From JBELHJ01 sp042091495 (GTDB taxonomy: Bacteria; Bacteroidota; Bacteroidia; Flavobacteriales; Flavobacteriaceae), in assembly GCA_042091495.1 (NCBI GenBank), contig JBELHJ010000018.1, positions 1 to 41,683 of the forward strand: DNA of 41,683 bases, read 5' to 3'. Below the pieces are notes generated by a model. It saw only the letters and a list, made by a program, of their open reading frames with translations. It was not told the DNA's origin and made no database searches. Below, in pieces: positions 8,421 to 16,743 of this stretch. The stretch's first letter is position 1; each line of letters begins with the position of its first letter. The translations under genes were made by a program, and so were the position numbers.

Positions 8421-9422
8421 CTTTTTCCAAAATGTAGATTTTAGAAGAAAATTCTCCTGAATATGTAGCTTTTAGATTTGAAACTAATCCAATTAAAATT
8501 CCCCTCATAAAAGAAAATTTATTTTTTTTAAATCTTTCTGACAAAATACTTACGTAAAATGCATCAAATAGCATAGGTTTTACTTTAATTAGTCTTAAGC
8601 CTCTATCATGAAAAAAAGTTTCTACTGAATCTTGATCAAAATGATAAAGGTGTCTTGGTACGTCGAAAGCAGCCCAAAAGTTTTTGTAATATCTTGAATC
8701 AAAACTTTTATAATTAGGTAGCGCTAAAACTAACTTCCCTTTAGTTTTCAGCAATGAACATATTAAACTCATTTGTTCTTCAAGATTATAAATATGTTCC
8801 ATGACATGCCAAAGGGTTATCACATCAAAAGATGATTTAGATAATCGATCTAATTCCTTTGTATCAAAAACAAATGATTTTATATCTGGGTCACAATTTG
8901 AGCGTGCTTTAAGGTTTGGCTCAATACCTGTCACATTCCATAAACGTTTATTTGCATGACATATAAATGATCCTGTACCACACCCAACATCTAAAAGGGT
9001 TTTTGAAACAGTTTTAAATGAATTAATAAGATCTAATTTTCGTCTTATAGTATAGTAACGAATAATATGATAAATACGCTCAAAAAAAGAACGTTTCAAG
9101 TTTGTGTGAGAAATATAGTCTTGTGACTTGTAATAGGAATCTAAATTCTNNNNNNNNNNNNNNNNNNNNNNNNNNNNNNNNNNNNNNNNNNNNNNNNNNN
9201 NNNNNNNNNNNNNNNNNNNNNNNNNNNNNNNNNNNNNNNNNNNNNNNNNTTCAAGTTTGTGTGAGAAATATAGTCTTGTGACTTGTAATAGGAATCTAAA
9301 TTCTCTAGTTGGGGCTTAGGGTGAGTTTCGTAGTAACCATATGTCTTGTTTTTGATTAACGAGAACTGTTCACCTGATACTGAAAAATCTTTAATTATTA
9401 AAGTTTTTAAATTCTTATGCAT
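8410..9422 (-). CDS. Class I SAM-dependent methyltransferase, split only by a false scaffold gap
   Basis: The protein begins MHKNLKTLIIKDFSVSGEQF at 9422 and continues through the N run to EKEAF at 8410. The 55 bases at 9095-9149 and 9250-9304 are identical; if the N run and one copy are removed, the gene becomes one 858-base frame of 285 residues with no frameshift. The SAM-binding motif I is LLDVGCGTGSF, followed by VTGIEPN and the DVITLWHVMEHI segment typical of Methyltransf_11/23-type class I enzymes. The substrate cannot be told; family relatives include ubiquinone-like, sugar and small-molecule methyltransferases. The start is 23 bases downstream of the mnmG stop, with a perfect parS palindrome in the spacer, so it probably lies at the end of the mnmG transcript. 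Confidence 0.85.
9095..9149. repeat. Left copy of the 55-base contig-end overlap
   Basis: Identical to 9250-9304 base for base. The two copies abut the N run on both sides, and 55 is a typical assembly k-mer length, so this is an assembly artefact rather than a biological repeat. Confidence 0.9.
9150..9249. other. False scaffold gap (100 N)
   Basis: The flanks overlap by 55 bases, and collapsing them restores a complete methyltransferase frame. The gap therefore contains no missing sequence. Confidence 0.9.
9250..9304. repeat. Right copy of the 55-base contig-end overlap
   Basis: Identical to 9095-9149; see that entry for why this is judged an assembly artefact. Confidence 0.9.
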
Positions 9423-9428
9423 TTAAAT

Positions 9429-9444
9429 TGTTTCACGTGAAACA
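9429..9444. promoter_or_regulatory. parS: parS centromere-like site (ParB binding), perfect palindrome
   Basis: TGTTTCACGTGAAACA is a perfect 16-base palindrome and an exact match to the widely conserved chromosomal parS consensus TGTTNCACGTGAAACA. It lies in the 23-base spacer between the mnmG stop (9446) and the methyltransferase start (9422). ParB/Spo0J would be expected to bind and spread from here. No parA or parB gene is in the window. Confidence 0.85.
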
Positions 9445-9445
9445 C

Positions 9446-11323
9446 TTACCTACCCATATATACCAATAATACAGAAATATCACTTGGCGATACACCACTT
9501 ACCCTTGAAGCTTGAGATACTGTTTTAGGTTGAATTTTATTTAATTTTTCTCTAGCCTCATAACTCATAGATTTGATATTAGAGTAGTCAAAATTGTTAG
9601 GAATTTTTAGATGCTCAAGCCTAGTCAATTTATCTGCGTTGTTTTTTTCTTTCTCTATGTAGCCTGAATATTTAATTTGTATTTCTGTTTGTTCTATTAT
9701 TTCATCGTCTAAATTTTGGGATGAAATAAATTCAGATACGGATGAAATTTTACACATGTCAGCAATAGTAATATTAGGTCTACTAAAAACCTTAAACAAC
9801 TTTCCACTTTGCTTGATTGGTGCAGATGATTTGGACACCAAAATAGGATTCATTTGTTCTGGAGAAACACTCGTGGTTTTAAAGAATGATACAAAATCCT
9901 CTGATTTGGTTTGCTTTTCATCTAATCGATCTAGACGCTCATTAGAAGCCAGGCCGAGAACGTGTGCTTTAGGCGTTAATCTAATATCTGCGTTATCTTG
10001 CCTTAATAGTGTTCTGTATTCAGCACGAGATGTAAACATTCTATAAGGCTCTTCTGTGCCCTTAGTAATTAAATCATCTATCAAAACACCAATGTATGCT
10101 TCACTTCTTGTTAAAATAAAAGGATCACGTTCTTTAATGTGTAATGCGGCATTTATACCTGCCATTAATCCTTGGGATGCTGCTTCTTCATAGCCAGTTG
10201 TGCCATTAATTTGACCAGCAAAAAATAATCCTGAAACTAATTTTGTTTCTAAAGTGTTGTTTAATTGTGTAGGTGGAAAATAATCATACTCAATAGCATA
10301 ACCTGGTCTAAAAAATTTAACATTTTCAAAACCAGCAACAGAGCGCAATGCTTTGAACTGAACATCTTCAGGTAAAGATGTTGAGAACCCATTTACATAA
10401 TACTCAACTGTATTCCATCCCTCTGGCTCAACAAAAATTTGATGTCTGTCTTTATCTGCAAAACGATTAATCTTATCTTCAATAGAAGGACAATATCTTG
10501 GTCCTATGCTTTTAATTCTACCATTAAACATTGGTGAACGATCAAAACCGGATCTTAACAAATCATGAACATCAGGACTCGTGTATGTCATATGACATGA
10601 ACGCTGATCTTTAAGAATTGAAGAACTTGGTAAATAAGAAAATTTTTGTGGATTAGAATCGCCGGACTGTTCAATCATTTTGGTAAAATCTAAAGAACGC
10701 CCATCAACTCTTGGTGGTGTTCCTGTTTTCATCCTGCCTGAGTCAAACCCTAAAGAGACTAATTGCTCTGTAATGCCCTTTGCTGGGCTTTCACCAACAC
10801 GTCCTCCACCAAATTGTTTTTCACCTATATGAATAAGACCATTTAAAAAAGTACCATTAGTTAGAACAACTGTCTTTGCTTTTATAGAAATTCCCAGAGA
10901 CGTAATGACACCGCAAACACAATGGTTTTCAACTAGCAAAGCAGACACCATCTCTTGATAAAAATCTAGATTAGGTGTTTGTTCAAGTCGAAGTCTCCAA
11001 TCTTCCGCAAAGCGCATACGATCACTTTGAACCCTTGGGCTCCACATAGCTGGGCCTTTAGATTTATTAAGCATTTTGAACTGAATAGCAGATGAATCAC
11101 TAACCAAGCCAGAATAACCTCCTAATGCGTCAATCTCTCTAATAATCTGACCTTTTGCTATACCCCCCATAGCTGGATTACAAGACATCTGTGCAATGTT
11201 TTGTAGATTCATGGTTATAAGAAGCGTAGAACACCCCATGTTGGCGGAAGCTGCAGCTGCTTCGCTACCAGCATGACCACCACCTACTACAATAACATCG
11301 TATTTATCAAGAAATAAACTCAT
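9446..11323 (-). CDS. mnmG: tRNA uridine-5-carboxymethylaminomethyl modification enzyme MnmG (GidA)
   Basis: The 625-residue flavoprotein, together with MnmE, installs the carboxymethylaminomethyl group on U34 of certain tRNAs. The N-terminus has the FAD-binding loop VVGGGHAGSEAA, followed by SCNPAMGGIAKGQI and GGRVGE; the family signatures TGTPPRVDGRS near residue 203 and GQINGTTGYEEAA near residue 370 are intact, and the C-terminal YSGYIEKE segment is present. Length is normal. A TATATTTG promoter element at 11354-11361 lies directly behind the ybeY stop, so mnmG can be transcribed separately from ybeY. The gene is bracketed by two parS palindromes, one in its leader and one just after its stop. 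In many bacteria gidA lies near the replication origin. Confidence 0.97.
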   Translation of the reverse strand: MSLFLDKYDVIVVGGGHAGSEAAAASANMGCSTLLITMNLQNIAQMSCNPAMGGIAKGQIIREIDALGGYSGLVSDSSAIQFKMLNKSKGPAMWSPRVQSDRMRFAEDWRLRLEQTPNLDFYQEMVSALLVENHCVCGVITSLGISIKAKTVVLTNGTFLNGLIHIGEKQFGGGRVGESPAKGITEQLVSLGFDSGRMKTGTPPRVDGRSLDFTKMIEQSGDSNPQKFSYLPSSSILKDQRSCHMTYTSPDVHDLLRSGFDRSPMFNGRIKSIGPRYCPSIEDKINRFADKDRHQIFVEPEGWNTVEYYVNGFSTSLPEDVQFKALRSVAGFENVKFFRPGYAIEYDYFPPTQLNNTLETKLVSGLFFAGQINGTTGYEEAASQGLMAGINAALHIKERDPFILTRSEAYIGVLIDDLITKGTEEPYRMFTSRAEYRTLLRQDNADIRLTPKAHVLGLASNERLDRLDEKQTKSEDFVSFFKTTSVSPEQMNPILVSKSSAPIKQSGKLFKVFSRPNITIADMCKISSVSEFISSQNLDDEIIEQTEIQIKYSGYIEKEKNNADKLTRLEHLKIPNNFDYSNIKSMSYEAREKLNKIQPKTVSQASRVSGVSPSDISVLLVYMGR

Positions 11324-11325
11324 AG

Positions 11326-11341
11326 TGTTCCACGTGAAACC
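11326..11341. promoter_or_regulatory. parS: Second parS-like site, in the mnmG leader
   Basis: TGTTCCACGTGAAACC matches the Bacillus parS sequence TGTTCCACGTGAAACA at 15 of 16 positions. It lies two bases before the mnmG ATG and downstream of its promoter, so ParB occupancy would cover the transcribed leader of mnmG. Confidence 0.8.
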
Positions 11342-11353
11342 TTAAATCGAGTG

Positions 11354-11361
11354 CAAATATA
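11354..11361 (-). promoter_or_regulatory. Promoter -7 element of mnmG
   Basis: TATATTTG on the minus strand, an exact TAnnTTTG match, 30 bases before the mnmG ATG and immediately downstream of the ybeY stop at 11363. The resulting leader contains the parS-like palindrome. Confidence 0.55.
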
Positions 11362-11362
11362 A

Positions 11363-11776
11363 TTAAATAATGAGAACACTGAGGTATTCATCCTCTTTAC
11401 TTCGCATAATGAGCTTTTCGTCTTCAGACTTGTCTTTATAGCCACAATAATGAAGTATACCATGAATAATTACACGGTGTAATTCATTTTGAAATGATGT
11501 GTTAAATATACTTGCATTATCCATCACCCTAGGTATAGAAATATAAACATCACCACTTATTAGGTTACCCATAGTATAATCAAAACTAATTATATCTGTT
11601 AAAGTGTCATGATCTAAAAACGCTACATTTAATTTTAACAAATAATCATCATCACAAAAAATAAAATTAATTTCACCAGTTTCGAGACCCTCATTAGAGA
11701 TAACTTTATGTATCCAATCTGAAATTATTGACGTGTCATTCAGATTAAAAAGCGTCTCGAAATTATAAGTAATCAT
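11363..11776 (-). CDS. ybeY: Endoribonuclease YbeY (rRNA maturation)
   Basis: The 137-residue product is a single UPF0054/YbeY domain, a zinc-dependent endoribonuclease implicated in 16S rRNA 3' processing and ribosome quality control. The metal-binding signature is HGILHYCGYKD near residue 108, with the two histidines of HGxLHxxGY conserved; the position often filled by a third His is Lys-Asp here, a variant I associate with Bacteroidota. The core FCDDDYLLKLNVAFLDHDTLTDIISFDY is also typical. The ATG overlaps the stop of the DUF4175 gene by four bases, so translation is coupled. The neighbours mnmG and ybeY both act on stable RNA. Confidence 0.93.
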   Translation of the reverse strand: MITYNFETLFNLNDTSIISDWIHKVISNEGLETGEINFIFCDDDYLLKLNVAFLDHDTLTDIISFDYTMGNLISGDVYISIPRVMDNASIFNTSFQNELHRVIIHGILHYCGYKDKSEDEKLIMRSKEDEYLSVLII

Positions 11777-14700
11777 AAGCTGTTAAAATAATTTTGAATT
11801 ATTGTTTTATAATACTGTTGCAAAGGTAATTGTTGTTTATTTAATAGGTCGTTAGGCTTAAGAAAATCTTTAGTGAATTTTAATGAATCAGATTTGGTAT
11901 TATAGAATAGCTGATAAGACGTATCAGACTGTCTTTTAGAATCTGTTTCTTGGGTATTAATAGCCTTTTCAATCTGTATTAGTTTATATTGTAATTGCTC
12001 TTGATAAAACAATGATCTTGAGAGTGATTGTTTGTTAATTAAAGCGTCTTCAATTTTATTGAACGTGTCTTCTAGATTTTGTTGTGACAATGACAGCCCT
12101 TTTGCTTTTAAAATAGATTCTAGAGTGGCTTTAATTTGCATTTGCTCCTGGTAAATATCATAATAATTTTGAGAACCCTCTGAGGGTGATGACTTCCCCT
12201 TAGAATTTGGTTCTCCCTCGTTTTTGGGTTGGCTTTTCTGTTTGAGGGATTCATTTAATTGTTGTTGACTCATAATAATATCAGGTAATGGCATATCTGA
12301 TTTTCCACTACCTGGCATAAGTAATTGATTGTTCATTTGATCTAAAACATTACTTAAAAAATCTGAAAGCACATTTGTATTTGTTATAACATATTGCTGA
12401 GAACTTAAACCCATATTAAAATTAAATTCTGTTAACTCTTCAATAGATTTGTCTATGTAATAATAAACATCTTCAATTGAATTGTTTACAAGTTCACCTA
12501 TTTTAGGTTGTCGTAATGATAAGGCAAATAAACTATCGTCAATATGTTCAAAATGCTCTCTTAATTGTTGTTGTTTGGCTAACTGTGTGGAAAAAGAGGA
12601 ATCATTTGATGAATTCTGAGAGAAAAAATTTAATAACGCCTCTTGGTTGAAAGAGAACGTAAGGAGGTTATCTAATACTTGACGTAACATATCTGCATCT
12701 TCTTGGTTGGGTGAATCACCCCCATTTGAAGCTGCGCCAGCAAGCATGTCGGAAATTACTTTCATTTGTTTTGATGCTTTCTGTTGAGATTTATTAGGTG
12801 TAGAATTAGAGTCTAGCTGTTCTAGAGCTTTTTGGAGCGCATCTTTTACTTGGTCTTTGTTAAAATTTATTTCGTCTAAATTTAATGGTTTTTGAAGTGA
12901 TTGGTTATTTTTCTGTGAAGTATCCATTTTGTCATCTAATTTGTCAAAAACATCGTTAATTTGTTTTTGATTCTTTCTTGTATTTAAACTATCCGTTTTT
13001 TCAATGAGGTTCTGTTTTTTGGAGAGTTGGGATAATTCTGATGCAATCTTTTTTAAATCTTGTTGAACAACTAAGCGTTTTGTCAATTCTAATAATTGCT
13101 TAAGACTTCTATTTTTTGATTTTTGAGATTTTGATAGTTGGTCCAATTTCTTTTGGAGCTCTTCTTTATCTAATTGAGATTGTTCCTTTTGTATCGCTTT
13201 TAAAAGTGCGTTTTGTTGATCTTGCTTTTTTTGGTAATCTTCATAACGCTTTTGTAATGATTTGTCTGATAATGAATCTGGTGTTATGGCTAACTGTTTT
13301 TTAAAATGTTCAGAAAACTTTTTGAAAAAATCATCAGTTGCTTTTTGCTTTTTTACATACTCATTTAAGCGCTTTTGATCGCTATATGATATGGATTGTT
13401 TAAAATCTTGTGCTTGTTTAAGTTTAGTTAAATTGACATCTAAATCAAGTTGTTTGTTAAGAGATTTAGAAAATTGATCCAAGTAATTTTCGTTGTTGAT
13501 TTTCATTTGCGATAGTAGTAGACTGTCAGAAATAATTTGATATGAAAAAATATCGGAGTAACTGAATTTTTTTGTGTTATAAGGGTCATTATCTTTTACT
13601 CTAAAAAGAATTTTATATGCTTTATCAGGTTTAAGTGTAATTGTGTCAGGAAAAAAAGTGCGGAATTCTGATACATTGCTTAAAGATGAATTCAATTTTA
13701 TAATTGTTTTGTCATTAGGGTGCTCAGCATCATAATACATCATAACAACTTCAGACACGCCATAATCATCAGAGGCAATACCATTAAAAAAAACTTCTGA
13801 ATTTATTTTGGTGGTATCCGACTCTGATATAACATTGATTTTTGGATAATCATCTGGAACTATTTGAAGCTTATAATTATAATCTTCAAAAGCAGATGCG
13901 TATTGATTTGATGTTGTTAATTTATAACTCGTAGTATTAAAGAGTTGCTTTTTAAAATTGAAATAATTAGTGTGAGATTTTAAATTATATACGGTGTCTT
14001 TAAATTGAAAACTAACAACATTAGTAGAGTTGCATTTAACATTCCAGTTAACTTTTGAACCGAATAATACTGGAAAAGACCCATTGTTATAAATAGTATC
14101 ATTGGTTCTTTTAGTGTAGACAGGATAATCAATGATAGCTTGTAGCTCAAAAACTCTTGGTGATGGGTAAACCAGTAATTTAAAATTTTTAGAAATATAA
14201 TTATTGCCTTGTATTTGGAAAATTACTTCTTCTGATAAATTTGTAAATCTGTAGCTAAACGTATTAGAGTCAGTTTTATTAGTAAAATACGATGCACCAT
14301 TAAAGTTAATTTTAACATTTTCTGGAATAAAACTTCCTGTTATAGAAAATTTTAAATCAAAATCTTGTTGGTCAAAAACAACTAAAGAATCATTTAAGAT
14401 ATTAAAATTGAATGGCGCTGGGGGTTCAAAAACACTGCTGTAATTAACAATCCGATGATAACCATTAGAAATTGAATTACTATAACCTGAAAAAAAAGAT
14501 ATGAGGTAAAAAACCACAGGAAATCCACAAAACCATAAATACTTGATGTTGTTTTTAAAATTAACCGCCGCATAAAAAGGAACGTGTTTAATTTGGCTAG
14601 ATTTCTTCTCTATACTAGCCAAAATAAGATCACTAGTCGATGTTTTATTTCTTAACTGAACTAAGTTTAATAAAACATCTGATACTTCAGGAAAATTAGA

Positions 14701-14994
14701 ACCAATATGTGATGAAGCTTCATTATAAGACATCCCTGCCTTAAACTTTAACAAAATTAAAAGGGGGGTTAAAAGAACCTTAATAAACAAAAAGAGCGAA
14801 AACAGAACAAGTGACCAAAAAAAAACAGTTCTAACATTAGAGTTAGTCCAAAGAAAAGTTTCTATTGAAATAACCACAATTAAGAATGCTGAAAAAAATA
14901 TAAAAAAAAGCAAAAGTCCTTTTAAAAGTTCATTAATATAGAACCTTTTTAAAAAGTGCTTTAACTTATTTTCTATGATTTGGAATTGAGACAT
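11773..14994 (-). CDS. DUF4175-like large membrane protein
   Basis: The 1073-residue product starts with two strongly hydrophobic segments (roughly residues 22-45 and 57-80) and has a third near residue 155-170. A long extracytoplasmic region with beta-rich, Ig-like composition follows (about residues 180-500). From about residue 510 to 1000 it is dominated by Gln, Lys, Leu and Ser, with coiled-coil runs such as QKRYEDYQKKQDQQNALLK. This architecture matches DUF4175 proteins of Bacteroidota, whose function is unknown; by topology it should be an inner-membrane protein with a long periplasmic coiled coil. It overlaps ybeY by four bases, a fixed pairing that may reflect shared expression only. 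It is divergent from gltX. Confidence 0.8.
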   Translation of the reverse strand: MSQFQIIENKLKHFLKRFYINELLKGLLLFFIFFSAFLIVVISIETFLWTNSNVRTVFFWSLVLFSLFLFIKVLLTPLLILLKFKAGMSYNEASSHIGSNFPEVSDVLLNLVQLRNKTSTSDLILASIEKKSSQIKHVPFYAAVNFKNNIKYLWFCGFPVVFYLISFFSGYSNSISNGYHRIVNYSSVFEPPAPFNFNILNDSLVVFDQQDFDLKFSITGSFIPENVKINFNGASYFTNKTDSNTFSYRFTNLSEEVIFQIQGNNYISKNFKLLVYPSPRVFELQAIIDYPVYTKRTNDTIYNNGSFPVLFGSKVNWNVKCNSTNVVSFQFKDTVYNLKSHTNYFNFKKQLFNTTSYKLTTSNQYASAFEDYNYKLQIVPDDYPKINVISESDTTKINSEVFFNGIASDDYGVSEVVMMYYDAEHPNDKTIIKLNSSLSNVSEFRTFFPDTITLKPDKAYKILFRVKDNDPYNTKKFSYSDIFSYQIISDSLLLSQMKINNENYLDQFSKSLNKQLDLDVNLTKLKQAQDFKQSISYSDQKRLNEYVKKQKATDDFFKKFSEHFKKQLAITPDSLSDKSLQKRYEDYQKKQDQQNALLKAIQKEQSQLDKEELQKKLDQLSKSQKSKNRSLKQLLELTKRLVVQQDLKKIASELSQLSKKQNLIEKTDSLNTRKNQKQINDVFDKLDDKMDTSQKNNQSLQKPLNLDEINFNKDQVKDALQKALEQLDSNSTPNKSQQKASKQMKVISDMLAGAASNGGDSPNQEDADMLRQVLDNLLTFSFNQEALLNFFSQNSSNDSSFSTQLAKQQQLREHFEHIDDSLFALSLRQPKIGELVNNSIEDVYYYIDKSIEELTEFNFNMGLSSQQYVITNTNVLSDFLSNVLDQMNNQLLMPGSGKSDMPLPDIIMSQQQLNESLKQKSQPKNEGEPNSKGKSSPSEGSQNYYDIYQEQMQIKATLESILKAKGLSLSQQNLEDTFNKIEDALINKQSLSRSLFYQEQLQYKLIQIEKAINTQETDSKRQSDTSYQLFYNTKSDSLKFTKDFLKPNDLLNKQQLPLQQYYKTIIQNYFNSL

Positions 14995-15057
14995 TGATAT
15001 CCTTAATAATAGTAAAGTTATTAATAAAAATGTGTTTTAACTTAATAGTTATAAAAG

Positions 15058-15065
15058 TATCTTTG
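15058..15065 (+). promoter_or_regulatory. Promoter -7 element of gltX
   Basis: TATCTTTG matches TAnnTTTG exactly and lies 23 bases before the gltX ATG. A weaker match on the opposite strand (TACTTTTA, 15052-15059) overlaps it and could serve the DUF4175 gene. Confidence 0.5.
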
Positions 15066-15088
15066 CAATGAAAATATAGATTCTAAAA

Positions 15089-16609
15089 ATGAAAGATGTA
15101 AGGGTAAGATTTGCACCAAGTCCAACTGGGCCACTTCATATTGGAGGCATAAGAACGGCTTTATTTAATTACTTATTTGCAAAAAAACATAAGGGCACCT
15201 TTGTGTTAAGAATAGAAGACACAGATCAAAAGCGCTTTGTTGAAGGTGCCGAACAATATATAATTGATGCCTTAAACTGGTGTGAAATTCCTTTTGACGA
15301 AGGCCCAGGTAAAGAAGGCTCTTTGGGTCCTTACCGCCAAAGTGAGCGTAAAAATATTTATAAGACTTACGCTAAAAAACTTATAGATAGTGGCCATGCT
15401 TACTATGCATTTGATTCAACTGAAACTCTTGACCAGTTAAGAAAAGAAGCTGAAACCAATAAAGATACCTTTGTGTACAATTGGAGTTGCAGAACCTCTT
15501 CAAATATGATTAATAGTTTGACTTTGGATCAAAATGAAGTTGATAAAAGAATACAACGAGGAGATGATTATGTAATTCGATTTAAAACACCCAAGAATGA
15601 AATCCTTCTTCTTACTGATATGATTCGTGGCAACATTAAAATAGACACGAATATATTAGATGATAAGGTGCTTTTTAAAAGTGATGGTATGCCTACATAC
15701 CACCTTGCAAATATTGTGGACGACTACCTTATGAAAATCACTCATGTAATTAGGGGTGAAGAATGGTTGCCTTCACTTGCGCTTCACAAGCAATTGTACG
15801 ATGCGCTTGGATGGGAGTCCCCAGAATTTGCTCACCTGCCTTTAATTTTAAAACCTACAGGTAAAGGTAAACTAAGTAAACGTGATGGTGATAAATTAGG
15901 GTTTCCTGTATTTCCATTAGAATGGATAGACCCCAAAACAAATGAAATTTCTAGAGGCTACAAAGAAGACGGCTATTTCAAGGAAGCGGTTGTAAATTTT
16001 TTAGCATTATTAGGATGGAATCCTGGAACCGAAAAAGAACATTTTACCTTAGAAGAACTTATCAATGAGTTTTCTATAAAAAAAGTCAATAAAGCCGGTG
16101 CGCGTTTTGATCCAGATAAAATAAAATGGTTTAACCATTTCTACATGCAAAAGCAGCCCAGTTTAACCTTAGCTCAAAATTATAAAAAGAGCAAACTAGA
16201 ACTTAGAGATATTGATGTTAATTATCTTGAATTAGTTATAAATAAAGTTAAAGAACGCGCCAATTTTATAAGTGATTTTGATGATTTAACTGATTACTTT
16301 TTTAATACACCAGAAAAATATGATGAAAAAGCCTTTAAAAAAGCCATAAAACCAGATACAGAAGGCATATTAAAACATATTGCAGCAATCATTAAAGACG
16401 TTGATGATGAAAAATTTGAAGCTAACTATATTCAATCTCGAATTAAAAATTGGATTACCAACGAAGGTGTTGGTTTTGGAAAAGTAATGATGCCTTTACG
16501 GTTGGCTTTAGTTGGTTCTCTTCAGGGACCAGACGTTTTTGAAATTGCTTTTTTAATTGGAAAAAATGAAACCATAAAAAGAATTAAAAATCTTTTACTC
16601 AATATTTAA
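15089..16609 (+). CDS. gltX: Glutamate--tRNA ligase
   Basis: The 506-residue class I synthetase charges tRNA-Glu. The HIGH-type motif is PLHIGG at residues 15-20 in the start RVRFAPSPTGPLHIGG, and the KMSKS-type motif is KLSK at residues 261-264, followed by RDGDKLG. The connecting region VIRGEEWLPSLALHK and the C-terminal helical anticodon-binding domain (NFLALLGWNPGTE, KAGARFDPDK) are complete. Because glnS is present 1.1 kb downstream, this enzyme is expected to be discriminating rather than also charging tRNA-Gln. It has its own promoter at 15058-15065 and a strong terminator at 16611-16637. Confidence 0.97.
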   Translation: MKDVRVRFAPSPTGPLHIGGIRTALFNYLFAKKHKGTFVLRIEDTDQKRFVEGAEQYIIDALNWCEIPFDEGPGKEGSLGPYRQSERKNIYKTYAKKLIDSGHAYYAFDSTETLDQLRKEAETNKDTFVYNWSCRTSSNMINSLTLDQNEVDKRIQRGDDYVIRFKTPKNEILLLTDMIRGNIKIDTNILDDKVLFKSDGMPTYHLANIVDDYLMKITHVIRGEEWLPSLALHKQLYDALGWESPEFAHLPLILKPTGKGKLSKRDGDKLGFPVFPLEWIDPKTNEISRGYKEDGYFKEAVVNFLALLGWNPGTEKEHFTLEELINEFSIKKVNKAGARFDPDKIKWFNHFYMQKQPSLTLAQNYKKSKLELRDIDVNYLELVINKVKERANFISDFDDLTDYFFNTPEKYDEKAFKKAIKPDTEGILKHIAAIIKDVDDEKFEANYIQSRIKNWITNEGVGFGKVMMPLRLALVGSLQGPDVFEIAFLIGKNETIKRIKNLLLNI

Positions 16610-16610
16610 C

Positions 16611-16637
16611 AAAGCGCTTATATGAGCGCTTTTTTTG
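16611..16637 (+). terminator. Intrinsic terminator of gltX
   Basis: The stem AAAGCGCT / AGCGCTTT around a six-base loop is followed by a run of T, two bases after the gltX stop. Confidence 0.85.
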
Positions 16638-16743
16638 TAACATATTGTCTAATTGTGCTACTCATTAATTAAAGCGCTTTAAAATCGATTATTTTGTCTT
16701 ATTTTAGACATTCATACTAATCTATAACCTTAAAATAAATTTT

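Noticed and set aside
9097..9099. TTG as the start of a shorter methyltransferase
   Set aside because: The frame continues upstream, and collapsing the 55-base overlap joins it to the real start at 9422.
9756..10046. Open frame on the + strand inside mnmG
   Set aside because: It is a shadow of mnmG, with no ribosome-binding site and no recognisable protein.
16671..16680. Palindrome AAAGCGCTTT upstream of the slipin gene
   Set aside because: It resembles the gltX terminator stem, has no T run and is a single copy; nothing supports an operator.
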